64,000 nt of DNA from Neorhizobium sp. SHOUNA12A (GCF_023006505.1 NZ_JALBGV010000020.1:1-64000), one strand, 5' to 3'. Counted from the stretch's first letter, positions 41,068 through 51,840 are shown. Notes: generated from the letters alone by a model not told the origin. Numbers and translations: made by a program.

Positions 41068-41814
41068 TCAATCATAAATGCATTTGATGTAATCGCCGGA
41101 TCCCCGCGCCCGGCGCTCGACGAGCACGGCCAGTTGCTGAACGCCGCGGCTCGGTTTGCTGGCGACCCGCGTGATCGGATTGGGAAGTGCTACGGCCAGA
41201 AGTGCCGCCTGCCGGGCGCTCAGTTTCGAGGCCGGCACCTTGAAATGATATTGCGCCGCCGCTTCCGCACCATAGATGCCCGGCCCCCATTCGGCGATAT
41301 TGAGATAAATCTCCATCATCCGGCGTTTCGACCAGACTAGGTCTGCGCCGAGCGCCAGCGGCAGCTCCAGCCCCTTTCGGATGAACGAGCGGCCGTTCCA
41401 GAGGAACAGGTTCTTGGCGGTCTGCATCGGAATGGTGCTTGCGCCCCGTGTCGCCTCGCCGTCGAGTGCATCCTCGACCACGCCGCGCATCTGGTTCCAG
41501 TCCACGCCACCATGAAAACAGAACTGGCCGTCTTCCGACATCATCACCGAACGGACGAGATTGGGCGAAATCTGGTCGAGGCTCACCCAGCGCCGGTCGT
41601 ATCCACGAAACAGCGCCAGTTCCGATAGCATCAGTGTCGAAACGGGGCGGGTGAACGGAAGCGCGTAGACGAAGATCAACAGATAGGGCAACACCACCAG
41701 CGCGATCGCGATCAGCACGATCCGGCGGATCAGATTGCCCGAAACCGGGCGCCGTCTCCAGCCGGCCCTCACGGGCTCCTCCTCCTGCACCTGCTGTTCG
41801 GGTGTGAAGTCCAA
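41068..41814 (-). CDS. mtgA: Monofunctional peptidoglycan glycosyltransferase (MtgA)
   Basis: A GT51 enzyme that polymerises lipid II into glycan strands without a transpeptidase domain. It has 248 residues with one N-terminal membrane anchor at about 29-51 ([22 protein letters not shown]). Catalytic blocks are [18 protein letters not shown] with the first Glu, [16 protein letters not shown], and [20 protein letters not shown] with the second Glu. The active site faces the periplasm. It is divergent from ispA, with 130 bp between starts. Confidence 0.95.
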   Translation of the reverse strand: MDFTPEQQVQEEEPVRAGWRRRPVSGNLIRRIVLIAIALVVLPYLLIFVYALPFTRPVSTLMLSELALFRGYDRRWVSLDQISPNLVRSVMMSEDGQFCFHGGVDWNQMRGVVEDALDGEATRGASTIPMQTAKNLFLWNGRSFIRKGLELPLALGADLVWSKRRMMEIYLNIAEWGPGIYGAEAAAQYHFKVPASKLSARQAALLAVALPNPITRVASKPSRGVQQLAVLVERRARGSGDYIKCIYD

Positions 41815-41944
41815 TATCCCACTCGTCCCTCGTTTTGAGTTTCATAACCGCTCAACGTGGCCAAGGCGAGTCCGGCGCCGAAAACTTCGCATGTCTGGGT
41901 GAATCGCCGTTGCCAGCCAACCATCGGCATGCCAAACAGCGGCC

Positions 41945-42859
41945 ATGACGGACGCGAAAACGGCATTCGAAATACGCCTGCGGCAGAGCGCCGCCGAGAC
42001 GGGAGCACTGCTTTCGTCTCTCCTGTCCGATACCCCTCTTTCCGACGAGACGACCCGCCCGGCGCATCTGATGGCCGCCATGCGGCACGGATCGCTGAAC
42101 GGCGGGAAACGGCTGAGGCCCTTTCTCGTCCGCGAGAGTGCGGCCCTGCTTGGTGGCCCGGCCGATGTGGCACTTCGGGTCGGCGTTGCGCTCGAGTGCC
42201 TGCATTGTTATTCGCTGATCCACGACGACCTGCCCGCCATGGACGACGACGACCTGCGCCGTGGCCAGCCGACCGTCCACAAGGCTTTCGACGAAGCGAC
42301 CGCCATCCTCGCCGGCGACAGCCTGCTGACCTACGCCTTCGACATCATCGCCGCACCGGAGACGGTGCTCGCCGACGGGCTGAAAACGGAACTCGTCCTG
42401 TCGCTTGCCCGCGCCGCAGGTCCCGGCGGCATGGCGGGTGGCCAGGCGCTCGATCTCGCCGCGGAAAAATCGCCGCCCGACGAGGCCGGGATCACCACAT
42501 TGCAGGCGATGAAAACAGGTGCGCTGCTGCGGTTTGCCTGCGAGGCGGGCGCGATCATCGCCGGCTCTGAACCACAGCATCGCCAACGGCTGCGGCTCTT
42601 CGGCCAGAAGATCGGTCTTGCCTTCCAGCTCGCCGACGATCTGCTCGACCTGACTTCGGATGCCGAAACCATGGGCAAGGCGACCGGCAAGGATGCCGGC
42701 CGCGGCAAGGGCACACTCGTGGCCCTGCGTGGCATAACCTGGGCGGAGGACCGGCTGGATGCTTTGACGGCCGAAGCCGTGGAACTGCTTGCGCCCTACG
42801 GTGAGAAGGCATTCATTCTGCAGGAGACGGCGCGCTTCATCGCCAGCCGGGAAAACTAA
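41945..42859 (+). CDS. ispA: Farnesyl diphosphate synthase-type polyprenyl synthetase
   Basis: Condenses IPP with DMAPP and GPP to farnesyl diphosphate, the precursor of undecaprenyl phosphate and ubiquinone side chains. It has 304 residues. The first Asp-rich motif is DDLPAMDDDDLRRG (about 94-107), the second is LADDLLD (about 235), and the basic GGKRLRP is at about 53-59. Length and motif spacing fit the short-chain IspA group and not octaprenyl/decaprenyl synthases. LysE follows 19 nt later and may be co-transcribed. Confidence 0.94.
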   Translation: MTDAKTAFEIRLRQSAAETGALLSSLLSDTPLSDETTRPAHLMAAMRHGSLNGGKRLRPFLVRESAALLGGPADVALRVGVALECLHCYSLIHDDLPAMDDDDLRRGQPTVHKAFDEATAILAGDSLLTYAFDIIAAPETVLADGLKTELVLSLARAAGPGGMAGGQALDLAAEKSPPDEAGITTLQAMKTGALLRFACEAGAIIAGSEPQHRQRLRLFGQKIGLAFQLADDLLDLTSDAETMGKATGKDAGRGKGTLVALRGITWAEDRLDALTAEAVELLAPYGEKAFILQETARFIASREN

Positions 42860-42878
42860 ACAGGGATAGGAAACGAGA

Positions 42879-43520
42879 ATGCCGGACGCCCTCAGCTATC
42901 TGCCCTACATGTGGCCGGCCTATGTCGCCTATGTCATCAACGTCGCGAGCCCCGGCCCGGCCAATTTCGCGATCATCGGCACCTCGATCTCCCAAGGCCG
43001 CCGCGCCGGCCTGATCACCGCGCTCGGCATCGCCAGCGGCTCGCTGACCTGGGCGACGGCGGCAGCTCTCGGTCTCGCGGCCTTGCTGCGCAACTATGCG
43101 ATCGCGCTGGAGATCATGAAGGTGCTCGGCGGCCTCTACCTGATCTACCTGGCCTGGAAGGCTTACAAGTCCGCACGCCTGCCGGATTCCAAGGTCGCTC
43201 TCGGCAATGCGAAAACCAACTACACCGCCCGCCAGCTCTGGCTGCGCGGCTACGCGGTCCACGTTACCAATCCGAAGGCGATCTTTGCCTGGCTGGCGAT
43301 CATTTCGCTCGGCCTGCCGGAAAATGCACCGACCTCTGCGATCCTTTTGATCATCGCCGTCTGCATGAGTTCGAGTCTGCTGATCTTCACCACCTACGCG
43401 ATGGTGTTTTCCACATCCCACGCGCTGCGCGGCTACAAGGCCGCACGACGCTGGGTCGAAGGCACGATGGCGGTGTTCTACAGCGTCGCCGGCCTGAAGC
43501 TGCTAACGAGCCGCATCTGA
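42879..43520 (+). CDS. LysE-family amino-acid exporter
   Basis: A 213-residue inner-membrane protein of the LysE/RhtB type with about six helices. The N-terminal VASPGPANFAIIGTSISQGRRAGLITALGIASGS is the family signature, with the ASPGPA motif at about 24-29. Members export amino acids such as lysine, threonine or homoserine lactone. The substrate here is unknown. It begins 19 nt after ispA on the same strand and ends 28 nt from the converging OmpA-like gene. Confidence 0.92.
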   Translation: MPDALSYLPYMWPAYVAYVINVASPGPANFAIIGTSISQGRRAGLITALGIASGSLTWATAAALGLAALLRNYAIALEIMKVLGGLYLIYLAWKAYKSARLPDSKVALGNAKTNYTARQLWLRGYAVHVTNPKAIFAWLAIISLGLPENAPTSAILLIIAVCMSSSLLIFTTYAMVFSTSHALRGYKAARRWVEGTMAVFYSVAGLKLLTSRI

Positions 43521-43548
43521 GCGGCTCGCTTTCGTCAGATTTTTATGA

Positions 43549-44208
43549 TCAGCCCTGGGTGATCGGCGCGATTGCCACTTCGACGCGGCGGTTCTGGGCG
43601 CGGCCGTCCGGGCTCGCGTTCGTGGCGACCGGCTGCGACGGTCCAAAACCCATCGTTGACATGCGGCGCTGGTCCACGCCACGGCTGCCGAGATAGTTGG
43701 CAACGGAAGCGGCGCGACGCTCGGAAAGAGCCTGGTTATGCTGCAAGCTGCCGGTCGAGTCCGTATGGCCGTTGACGTCGATCAGAGTGCGGTTGAACTT
43801 GTTCAGCACGATCGCGACGGAATCCAGCGTCCGGTAGAAGGGCGGGATCACCTGGTCCTGGTCGGTGGCGAACGTGATGTTCGACGGCATGTTGAGGATG
43901 ATGCGGTCGCCGACGCGGGTCACGGAAACACCGGTGCCCTGCAGCTGGGCGCGCAGTTCCGCTTCCTGATTGTCCATGTAGGCGCCGATGCCGCCACCGG
44001 CGAGCGCGCCGATACCGGCACCGATGAGCGCATTGCGGCCCGCATGGCGTCCGCCGGTCAAGCCGCCGGCAAGCGCGCCAAGGCCGGCACCTATGGCGGC
44101 GCCGCCGGTGGTGTTGGAAATCTTCTGTTCCCCGGTATAGGGGTCGGTCGTGGTGCAGGCGGAAAGATAGGTCGCGCAAAGTGCGACGATTGCAATTTTC
44201 TTGAGCAT
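43549..44208 (-). CDS. OmpA-family glycine-zipper lipoprotein (YiaD-like)
   Basis: A 219-residue outer-membrane lipoprotein. The signal sequence ends in LSAC (Cys18). A glycine-zipper segment follows (AAIGAGLGALAGGLTGG and ALIGAGIGALAGGGIGAYMD), then a C-terminal OmpA-like peptidoglycan-binding domain (ILNMPSNITFATDQDQV, NGHTDSTGSLQHNQALSERRA, GFGPSQPVATN). The design matches YiaD-type lipoproteins that anchor the outer membrane to peptidoglycan. The start at MLKKIAIV was chosen by the signal peptide; the upstream frame lacks one. Confidence 0.92.
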   Translation of the reverse strand: MLKKIAIVALCATYLSACTTTDPYTGEQKISNTTGGAAIGAGLGALAGGLTGGRHAGRNALIGAGIGALAGGGIGAYMDNQEAELRAQLQGTGVSVTRVGDRIILNMPSNITFATDQDQVIPPFYRTLDSVAIVLNKFNRTLIDVNGHTDSTGSLQHNQALSERRAASVANYLGSRGVDQRRMSTMGFGPSQPVATNASPDGRAQNRRVEVAIAPITQG

Positions 44209-44372
44209 GTAAATCGATGTCCCCGTCGTCAGTGGTGCAACCTCATTTACCATGAATTGCGGCAATAGCGAGGAGGCCGGCATATCTTCGTCATTGACCA
44301 CAAGGACGGCCGGAACCGGGCCGATCAAGACACCCCGCAAAGAGATCCGATGCAGCGAAAGAAGAGCCGCGA

Positions 44373-45437
44373 TCAGCCGGCGGCGGGCAGGGTCTTCAAG
44401 ACGTCCAGCAGCCGGTCACATTCGGCATCCGTGCCGATCGAGATGCGCAGATAGTCGTTTATGCGCGGCTTGTTCCAGTGGCGCACCAGCACGCCCTCGG
44501 CCCGCAAGGCCGAATAGACTGCGGCGCCCGATAGAGCCGGATGCCTGGCGAAGACGAAGTTCGCCTGCGACGGCAGTACATCGAAACCCATCGCCTGCAA
44601 TTCGCCGCTGACGCGGTCGCGCGTCGCGATGATCTTCTGCCGGCAGGTCTCGAACCATGCGACATCCTTGATCGCAGCCGTCGCGGCAACCTGAGCCAGC
44701 CGGTCGAGTGGGTAGGAATTGAAACTGTCCTTCACCCGTTCCAGGGCATCGATCAGATGCCGCTGGCCGAGCGCGAAACCGATGCGCATCCCCGCCAGCG
44801 AACGGGATTTCGACAGCGTCTGGATGACCAGGAGATTTGGATAGCGGGCAATCAGGCTGGCAGCCGTCTCACCGCCGAAATCGATATAGGCCTCGTCCAC
44901 CACGACCGGCACGTCGGGATGCGCGGCAACCAGGGCCTCGATATCCGGGAGGGCCAGGCCTATACCCGTAGGCGCATTCGGGTTCGGAATGATGATCGCG
45001 CCGCAGGGCCGGTCGTAGTCGGAAAGCTTGATCCGGAAGCCTTCATCGAGCGGGATTTCGACGACGTCGATATCGTAGAGCCGGCTATAGGTCGGATAGA
45101 AGCTGTAGGTGATGTCCGGATAGAGCAGCGGCTTGTCATGCTTCAAGAGCGCCTGGAACGTGTGCGCCAGCACCTCGTCCGAACCGTTGCCGACGAAAAC
45201 CTGATCCGCCTGCACGCCGAAACGTGCAGCGATCGCTTCGCGCAATGCGGTCGCCGACGGATCCGGATAAAGCCGCAACGCAACGTCCGCCGCCGCCTGG
45301 ACTGCGGCGATCGCCTTTGGAGATGGTCCGTAAGGGTTCTCGTTGGTGTTGAGCTTGACGAGGTTCTGGATACGAGGCTGCTCGCCCGCGACATAGGGTG
45401 AAAGCCGGCTGACGATCGGCGACCAGTATCGGCTCAT
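44373..45437 (-). CDS. hisC: Histidinol-phosphate aminotransferase (HisC)
   Basis: A PLP-dependent class II aminotransferase of 354 residues in histidine synthesis. It has the N-terminal [26 protein letters not shown], and the PLP-lysine block [18 protein letters not shown]. It is not in a his operon: its start is 3 nt after the ispG stop. Rhizobia often carry more than one hisC-like gene, and such isolated copies may act on aromatic amino acids instead. I favour HisC by overall sequence but cannot exclude that broader role. Confidence 0.88.
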   Translation of the reverse strand: MSRYWSPIVSRLSPYVAGEQPRIQNLVKLNTNENPYGPSPKAIAAVQAAADVALRLYPDPSATALREAIAARFGVQADQVFVGNGSDEVLAHTFQALLKHDKPLLYPDITYSFYPTYSRLYDIDVVEIPLDEGFRIKLSDYDRPCGAIIIPNPNAPTGIGLALPDIEALVAAHPDVPVVVDEAYIDFGGETAASLIARYPNLLVIQTLSKSRSLAGMRIGFALGQRHLIDALERVKDSFNSYPLDRLAQVAATAAIKDVAWFETCRQKIIATRDRVSGELQAMGFDVLPSQANFVFARHPALSGAAVYSALRAEGVLVRHWNKPRINDYLRISIGTDAECDRLLDVLKTLPAAG

Positions 45438-45440
45438 GAT

Positions 45441-46691
45441 TTATTCAGCGGCCGTGCGCTGGCCGAAACGCTGCTCGATATAGTCGATGACCAGCTTCTC
45501 GAAATCGGCGGCGATGTTCACGCCGCGCAGGGTGAGCGCCTTCTTGCCGTCGATGAACACAGGGGCAGCCGGCGTTTCCCCGGTACCCGGCAACGAAATG
45601 CCGATATCGGCATGTTTGCTCTCGCCCGGACCGTTGACGATGCAGCCCATCACCGCGACGTTGAGCGCTTCGACGCCCGGATATTTCTCGCGCCAGACCG
45701 GCATGTTCTTGCGCAGGTCGTTCTGGATGTTCTGGGCAAGCTCCTGGAACACTGTCGAGGTCGTCCGCCCGCAGCCCGGACAGGCGGCGACGACGGGAAC
45801 GAACTGGCGGAAACCCATGACCTGCAGCAGTTCCTGCGCCACCTGCACTTCGCGGGTACGGTCTCCGTTCGGCTCCGGCGTCAGCGAAACGCGGATCGTG
45901 TCGCCGATCCCGTGCTGAAGCACATAACCCATGGCCGCCGAGGAGGCGACAATGCCCTTGGAGCCCATGCCGGCTTCAGTGAGGCCGAGATGCAGCGCAT
46001 GGTTGGAGCGCTCTGTGAGCATCGAATAGACGGCGATCAGGTCCTGCACCTGGCTGACCTTGGCCGACAGGATGATGCGGTTGCGCGGCAGGCCGATCTG
46101 CTCGGCAAGCTCGGCGGAAATCAACGCAGACTGGACGATCGCCTCATGCATGACCTGGCGGGCCGACAGCGGTGAACCGTCAGCCGCGTTACGGTCCATC
46201 AGTGTGGTCAGCAGGTCCTGGTCGAGCGAACCCCAGTTGACGCCGATACGGACAGGCTTGTCGTAGCGGATCGCCATCTCGATGATGTCGGCGAACTGCT
46301 TGTCCTTCTTGTCCTTGAAACCGACATTGCCGGGATTGATGCGATATTTCGCCAGCGCCTCGGCGCAGGCCGGATGGTCGGCGAGCAGCTTATGGCCGAT
46401 ATAATGGAAGTCGCCGATCAGCGGCACGTCCATGCCGAGACGCAGCAGCCGCTCGCGGATTTTTGGCACCGCGGCGGCACTCTCGTCGCGGTCGACGGTG
46501 ATGCGCACCAGCTCGGAGCCTGCCTTGTGGAGCGCCGCGACCTGGGCGACCGTTGCGTCGATATCGGCCGTGTCCGTATTGGTCATCGACTGCACGACGA
46601 CAGGCGCACCTCCGCCGACGATGACCCCGCCGACATCGACGGCGACTGTGGCGCGGCGCGGTTTCGGATCGTAATCGATGGGTGCGGTCAT
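45441..46691 (-). CDS. ispG: 4-hydroxy-3-methylbut-2-enyl diphosphate synthase (IspG)
   Basis: The [4Fe-4S] enzyme of the MEP isoprenoid pathway that converts MEcPP to HMBPP. It has 416 residues, the long form common in alphaproteobacteria. Cluster and active-site blocks are [17 protein letters not shown] and [23 protein letters not shown]. The N terminus contains [24 protein letters not shown], the usual substrate-binding start. hisC follows with a 3-nt gap. With ispA 2.6 kb away, two isoprenoid genes lie in this neighbourhood. Confidence 0.96.
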   Translation of the reverse strand: MTAPIDYDPKPRRATVAVDVGGVIVGGGAPVVVQSMTNTDTADIDATVAQVAALHKAGSELVRITVDRDESAAAVPKIRERLLRLGMDVPLIGDFHYIGHKLLADHPACAEALAKYRINPGNVGFKDKKDKQFADIIEMAIRYDKPVRIGVNWGSLDQDLLTTLMDRNAADGSPLSARQVMHEAIVQSALISAELAEQIGLPRNRIILSAKVSQVQDLIAVYSMLTERSNHALHLGLTEAGMGSKGIVASSAAMGYVLQHGIGDTIRVSLTPEPNGDRTREVQVAQELLQVMGFRQFVPVVAACPGCGRTTSTVFQELAQNIQNDLRKNMPVWREKYPGVEALNVAVMGCIVNGPGESKHADIGISLPGTGETPAAPVFIDGKKALTLRGVNIAADFEKLVIDYIEQRFGQRTAAE

Positions 46692-46817
46692 CGGAAGTCT
46701 CGTCGCCTTGGGAATGAAGCGTCTTTCAGGTGGCGTATGGCTTGCGGCTTGTCAACCGCAGCGACACTCACTTTATCGCACCGGCCTTTCCCGTTCCAGC
46801 CCGGCAGGCTGACGCAC

Positions 46818-48008
46818 CTAATGATGCGCCGTGTCGGCATGTCTGGCCAAGGGCGAGAGAACCAGCACCACGATGATGAGCGCCGAAAGGCCGGCAAAGA
46901 TCGCCGCCAGCCCCGTGTGTTCGGCGATGAAGCCGATCGCCGATGGAGCGACCAGGATGCCGGAATAGCCCATGGTCGTGACCACCGAGAGGCCGACGCC
47001 GGCCGCCATTCCCGGCAGGTTGCCAGCTGCCGAAAACGCGATCGGCACGATATTGGAAATGCCGATGCCCGTCAGCGCAAAACCGGCGATCGCCATCGGC
47101 GCATTCTGGGCAAAGCCGATCAGCAGCAGCCCGAAGATCGAGATGACGGCGCAGACGCGCAGCGTCATCACCGCGCCGAAACGGTCGCGGATCAGGTCGC
47201 CGGCAAAACGCATCGCCGCCATGGTGAGCGAGAACGCAGCGAACGCGAAGCCGGAGAGGGTGACGGAAGCCGCCAACTCATTGCGGAGGTAAAGCGCACC
47301 CCAATCGAGGATCGCGCCTTCCGGGATCATGCAGAACAGCGCCATGATGCCGATCAGCCAGGGCAGCGGCGAAAGCGGCAGGCGGCTTCCGCCGTGCTTG
47401 GCTTCGTCCGGATGCGGAGCATCGTGCAAAACGGTCCGCCAGGCGGCAATGATCATCACCGCGGCCAGCACCGTGACCAGGATGGCATGCGCGGAAACGC
47501 CGATATGTTCGATCAGGAAACCGCCCGTCGACGAGCCGATCAAACCGCCGAGGCTCCAGAAGGCGTGGCAGGACGACATGATCGCCCGGCGCATGCTTTT
47601 CTCGACCGACACGGCATTGGCATTCATCGCCACGTCCATGGCCCCGATCAGGCCGCCGAACAGGAAGATTGCCACAGCGCCGGACCAGATGCTGCCGACC
47701 CAGGTGAGAAGCAGCAATGTCGGCGTCAAAAGCACCGAGGTGTATTTGGCGACCTGGCTCGATCCGAAGCGGGCGATCTGACTGCCGGCAAGCGGCATCA
47801 TCAGCAGCGATCCGAGACCGAACGTCAGGATCATCAATCCGAGCGAGCTTTCGCTCAAGCCCAGGCGGCTCGCAAATTCCGGGATTTTCGGTGCCCAGGC
47901 GCCGATCATGAAGCCGTTCATCAGGAAGAGCAGCGACACGCCCGCTCTTTCGCGAGTGAAGAAAGCGCGGGAGGTGGAGGAGGCGTTTGAGGGTGCGCGA
48001 CTGTCCAT
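46818..48008 (-). CDS. MFS transporter (YbjJ-like)
   Basis: An inner-membrane transporter of 396 residues with about 12 helices. The first helix starts at GVSLLFLMNGFMIGAWAPKIPEFASRLGLSE (about 24-54), a pattern seen in YbjJ-type MFS proteins, and PLAGSQIARFGSSQV matches the loop 2-3 MFS motif. The start MDSRAPSN was picked because AAAGGACC precedes it; the upstream frame is not coding. A partial palindrome typical of LacI-type operators lies 30-47 nt upstream. Substrate unknown. Confidence 0.88.
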   Translation of the reverse strand: MDSRAPSNASSTSRAFFTRERAGVSLLFLMNGFMIGAWAPKIPEFASRLGLSESSLGLMILTFGLGSLLMMPLAGSQIARFGSSQVAKYTSVLLTPTLLLLTWVGSIWSGAVAIFLFGGLIGAMDVAMNANAVSVEKSMRRAIMSSCHAFWSLGGLIGSSTGGFLIEHIGVSAHAILVTVLAAVMIIAAWRTVLHDAPHPDEAKHGGSRLPLSPLPWLIGIMALFCMIPEGAILDWGALYLRNELAASVTLSGFAFAAFSLTMAAMRFAGDLIRDRFGAVMTLRVCAVISIFGLLLIGFAQNAPMAIAGFALTGIGISNIVPIAFSAAGNLPGMAAGVGLSVVTTMGYSGILVAPSAIGFIAEHTGLAAIFAGLSALIIVVLVLSPLARHADTAHH

Positions 48009-48037
48009 GGATAGGTCCTTTCGATCGCCGCGAACAT

Positions 48038-48055
48038 ATTTAAATCGATTGAATT
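48038..48055. promoter_or_regulatory. Partial palindrome upstream of the MFS gene
   Basis: ATTTAAATC-GATTGAATT has 7 of 9 matching half-site positions around a central CG, the shape of LacI-family operators in rhizobia. It sits 30 nt before the MFS ATG. No LacI-type gene is in the window. Confidence 0.35.
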
Positions 48056-48161
48056 TGCAACGTCGCGAAGAGACCCTCCCTCTCACAAATTGTATCGAGG
48101 CGAAACCTGCAACGTGAAAAATGTTCGCGGCCGTGCCACTCACCGCACGTCGGCACAGGCT

Positions 48162-48189
48162 CCGGCGCAATCCCGAACGATTGCGCCGG
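48162..48189 (-). terminator. Strong hairpin between pyc and the MFS gene
   Basis: CCGGCGCAATC and GATTGCGCCGG form a perfect 11-bp stem with a 6-nt loop, about 60 nt past the pyc stop codon. A T-run exists only on the plus-strand side, 10 nt further on, so use as a pyc terminator is likely by position but not by classic form. Confidence 0.5.
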
Positions 48190-48248
48190 CCTAATGATCA
48201 TTTTTGGGGAGGGCCGGAAGTCCGGGCCCTTAGGTATGGCAGCTGTAC

Positions 48249-51200
48249 TCAGCCGCCATAAACGATCAGCAGATCCTTGGCGTCGATCTGGTCGCCGGCC
48301 TTGACGAGGACTTCGGCCACGGTGCCGTCTTTTTCCGCATGCAGCGCGGTTTCCATCTTCATCGCCTCGATGGAGAGCAGCACGTCGCCGGCTTTCACGG
48401 CCTGGCCGGTTGTCGCGAAGACGCGGGAAATGACGCCAGGCATCGGCGCGCCGAGATGAGCGGCATTGCCGATGTCCGCCTTGCGGCGCACCGCACTGCC
48501 GGAAGCGCCATGCGCCCTGTCCGGCACCTTGATGCGGCGCGGCTGGCCATTGAGTTCGAAGAACACGGTGACCATGCCTTGGGCATCCGTGCCGCTCATC
48601 GCCTGGTTGACGACAACCAGCGTCTTGCCGCGCTCGATGTCGGCAAACAGTTCCTCGCCGTCGTTGAGACCGTAGAAATAGGCGTGTGTCGGCAGAACGG
48701 AGACCGGGCCGTAAGTGTCCGAAGCCAGCGCAAAATCGGTAAAGACCTTCGGATACATCAGGTAGGAAGCGAACTCGAAATCGTCGATCTTGCGTTCCAG
48801 CTTGTCCTCGATGACCTTGCGCTCCGCAGCGAGATCAGCAGGCGGCAAAAGCGAGCCGGGCACGGCCGTGTAGGGCGTCTCGCCCTTCAGCGCCTTTTTC
48901 TGCAGCGCCTGCGGCCAGCCGCCGGGGGGCTGGCCGAGATCGCCCTTCAGCATCGACACGACCGAATCCGGGAAGGCGATATCCTTCGCCGGGTTTTCGA
49001 CGTCGGCGACAGTGAGGTCCTGGGAGACCATCATTAGCGCCATGTCGCCGACCACCTTGGACGACGGCGTCACCTTGACGATGTCGCCGAACATCTGGTT
49101 GACGTCCGCATAGGTCTGGGCGACCTTGTGCCAGCGGGTTTCAAGCCCGAGCGAGCGGGCCTGTTCCTTGAGGTTGGTGAACTGGCCGCCCGGCATTTCA
49201 TGCAGATAGACTTCCGAGGCCGGCCCCTTGAGGTCGCTTTCGAAGGCCGCATACTGGCCGCGCACCGCTTCCCAATAGAAGGAGATACGGCGGATCCACT
49301 CCGGATCAAGGCCCGGGTCGCGCTCGGAGCCGGACAGCGCTTCGACGATCGAGCCGAGGCAGGGCTGGGACGTATTGCCGGACACCGCATCCATTGCCGC
49401 ATCGACCGCGTCGACGCCCGCGTCCACCGCGGCAAGCACGGTCGCGGCCGAGATGCCGGACGTATCATGGGTATGGAAATGGATCGGCAACGAGGTTGCC
49501 TCGCGCAGCGCCTTGAACAGCACCCGTGCGGCAGCCGGCTTCAGCAGGCCGGCCATGTCCTTCAGCGCGATGATATGGGCGCCCGCCTTCTCCAGCTCTT
49601 CGGCCAGGGAAACGTAATATTTGAGGTCGTATTTGGGGCGCGCCGAATTCAGGAGATCGCCCGTATAGCAGATCGCCGCCTCGCAGAGCCTGTTCTCTTC
49701 GTTGATCGCATCCATCGAGACGCGCATGTTCTCGACCCAGTTGAGGCAGTCGAAGACACGGAAGAGGTCGATACCGCCCTTGGCGGCCTGGGCAACGAAA
49801 AATTTGACGACGTTGTCGGGATAGTTCTTGTAGCCAACGCCGTTGGCGCCGCGCAGCAGCATCTGCAGAAGCAGGTTCGGCGCACCCTCGCGGATCATCG
49901 CCAGGCGTTCCCACGGATCTTCGGTGAGGAAGCGCATGGAGACGTCGAAGGTCGCGCCGCCCCAGCATTCCAGCGAGAACAGGTTCGGCAGCGCCCGCGC
50001 ATAGACGCCGGCGACCCGCGCGATGTCATAGGTGCGCATGCGGGTGGCCAGCAGCGACTGATGACCGTCGCGCATCGTGGTGTCGGTCATCAGCACGCGC
50101 TTTTCGTTGCGCATCCATTCGCCGAACTTTTTCGGGCCGAGCGTGTCGAGAAGCTGCTTGGTCCCGTCCGGGACCGGGCCGTTGATATAAGGCAGCACCG
50201 GTTTGGCGCTATGTTCGGATGGCACCGGCCGGCCTTTGGTTTCCGGATGGCCGTTGACGGTGACGTCGGCGAGGTAGGTCAAGAGCTTGGTGGCACGGTC
50301 CTGCCGCTTCACCTGCTCGAACAGTTCCGGCGTCGTATCGATGAACCGCGTCGTATAGGTGTTGTCGCGGAATTTCGGGTGGCCGATGATCGCTTCGAGG
50401 AAGGTGAGATTGGTCGCCACGCCGCGGATGCGGAACTCGCGCAGCGCACGGTCCATCCGGCTGATAGCTTCCTGCGGCGTCGAGCCGGCGGCCGTCACCT
50501 TGACCAGCAGCGGATCGTAATAGCGGGTGATCACCGCGCCCGAATAGGCCGTGCCGCCGTCGAGACGGATGCCGAAACCGGCCGCCGAGCGGTAGGCGGT
50601 GATGCGGCCGTAATCCGGGATGAAATTGTGTTCCGGATCCTCGGTGGTGATCCGGCATTGCAGCGCGTGGCCATGGAGACGGATGTCAGCTTGAGCCGGC
50701 ACACCGGATTCGGGCGTGCCGATCGCAAAACCTTCGAGGATATGGATCTGCGCCTTGACGATATCGATGCCGGTGACGACTTCGGTCACCGTGTGTTCGA
50801 CCTGGATGCGCGGGTTCACCTCGATGAAGTAGAATTTGCCCGTATCGGCATCCATCAGGTACTCGACCGTGCCGGCACCGACATAATTGGTCGCCGCAGC
50901 GATCTTCAGCGAATAGGCGGCAAGCTCCGCCCGCTGCTCTTCCGAAAGATAGGGTGCGGGCGCGCGTTCGACGACCTTCTGGTTGCGGCGCTGGATCGAA
51001 CAATCGCGCTCGAAGAGGTGCACGACATTTCCGTGCGTATCGCCGAGCACCTGGCTCTCCACGTGGCGGGCACGCTCGACCAGCTTTTCGAGATAGACTT
51101 CGTCCTTGCCGAAAGCGGCCATCGCCTCGCGTTTGGCTTCCACAACTTCCTTGGCCAGATCCTTCGGATCGCGGATGGCGCGCATGCCGCGCCCACCGCC

Positions 51201-51710
51201 GCCCCAGGACGCTTTCAGCATCACCGGATAACCGATTTCCTCGGCCATCTTCGCAACGACCGCCATATCGTCCGGCAGCGGCTCCGTTGCCGGCACCACC
51301 GGCACGCCGACCGAGATGGCGAGATTGCGGGCCGCAACCTTGTTGCCGAGCTGACGCATCGTATCCGGCCGCGGGCCGATGAAGATGATGCCTGCCTCGT
51401 TGCACGCCTCGACGAATTCCGGGCTTTCCGACAAAAGGCCGTATCCCGGATGGATGGCATCGGCGCCGGAAAGCTTGGCGACGCGGATGACTTCCGGAAT
51501 GGACAGATAGCTCTCGATCGGCCCCATATCCTTGGAAAGATGCGGGCCGCGACCGACCTGATAACTCTCGTCGGCCTTGAACCGATGCAGCGAGAGCTTG
51601 TCCTCCTCCGCCCAGATCGCAACGGTTTTGATGCCAAGCTCGTTGGCGGCACGGAAGACGCGGATGGCGATCTCCGAGCGATTGGCAACCAGTATCTTCG
51701 AAATCGACAA
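48249..51710 (-). CDS. pyc: Pyruvate carboxylase
   Basis: Carboxylates pyruvate to oxaloacetate with biotin, the main anaplerotic reaction in rhizobia. The 1153-residue single chain has the standard order: biotin carboxylase (about 1-460; KASWGGGGRGMR, EVNPRIQVEHTVTE), carboxyltransferase (about 540-820; TMRDGHQSLLATRMRT, LECWGGATFD, KDMAGLLKP with the carbamylated-lysine region), and the C-terminal biotin carrier with EAMKME. It is very close to the R. etli enzyme (1154 residues). The best start is TTG at 51710, giving (M)SISKILVANRSEIA, with GGGGAG 7 nt upstream. An in-frame ATG 13 codons earlier lacks a ribosome-binding site. Confidence 0.97.
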   Translation of the reverse strand: MSISKILVANRSEIAIRVFRAANELGIKTVAIWAEEDKLSLHRFKADESYQVGRGPHLSKDMGPIESYLSIPEVIRVAKLSGADAIHPGYGLLSESPEFVEACNEAGIIFIGPRPDTMRQLGNKVAARNLAISVGVPVVPATEPLPDDMAVVAKMAEEIGYPVMLKASWGGGGRGMRAIRDPKDLAKEVVEAKREAMAAFGKDEVYLEKLVERARHVESQVLGDTHGNVVHLFERDCSIQRRNQKVVERAPAPYLSEEQRAELAAYSLKIAAATNYVGAGTVEYLMDADTGKFYFIEVNPRIQVEHTVTEVVTGIDIVKAQIHILEGFAIGTPESGVPAQADIRLHGHALQCRITTEDPEHNFIPDYGRITAYRSAAGFGIRLDGGTAYSGAVITRYYDPLLVKVTAAGSTPQEAISRMDRALREFRIRGVATNLTFLEAIIGHPKFRDNTYTTRFIDTTPELFEQVKRQDRATKLLTYLADVTVNGHPETKGRPVPSEHSAKPVLPYINGPVPDGTKQLLDTLGPKKFGEWMRNEKRVLMTDTTMRDGHQSLLATRMRTYDIARVAGVYARALPNLFSLECWGGATFDVSMRFLTEDPWERLAMIREGAPNLLLQMLLRGANGVGYKNYPDNVVKFFVAQAAKGGIDLFRVFDCLNWVENMRVSMDAINEENRLCEAAICYTGDLLNSARPKYDLKYYVSLAEELEKAGAHIIALKDMAGLLKPAAARVLFKALREATSLPIHFHTHDTSGISAATVLAAVDAGVDAVDAAMDAVSGNTSQPCLGSIVEALSGSERDPGLDPEWIRRISFYWEAVRGQYAAFESDLKGPASEVYLHEMPGGQFTNLKEQARSLGLETRWHKVAQTYADVNQMFGDIVKVTPSSKVVGDMALMMVSQDLTVADVENPAKDIAFPDSVVSMLKGDLGQPPGGWPQALQKKALKGETPYTAVPGSLLPPADLAAERKVIEDKLERKIDDFEFASYLMYPKVFTDFALASDTYGPVSVLPTHAYFYGLNDGEELFADIERGKTLVVVNQAMSGTDAQGMVTVFFELNGQPRRIKVPDRAHGASGSAVRRKADIGNAAHLGAPMPGVISRVFATTGQAVKAGDVLLSIEAMKMETALHAEKDGTVAEVLVKAGDQIDAKDLLIVYGG

Positions 51711-51840
51711 GACGGATCTCCCCACGCGCCATCGAGAAAAATGCTGCACCGCAAAGAAATCAGTATCGTCTTAATCAAGCAAGTGCAATTTATCGGAAGG
51801 CCGGATGACAAATTTATGTCGGACGAATGGGGGCTGGTTT

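Noticed and set aside
46374..47990. A 538-codon open frame on the plus strand
   Set aside because: It covers parts of ispG and the MFS gene in antisense; it is very His/Arg/Asp-rich with no domain.
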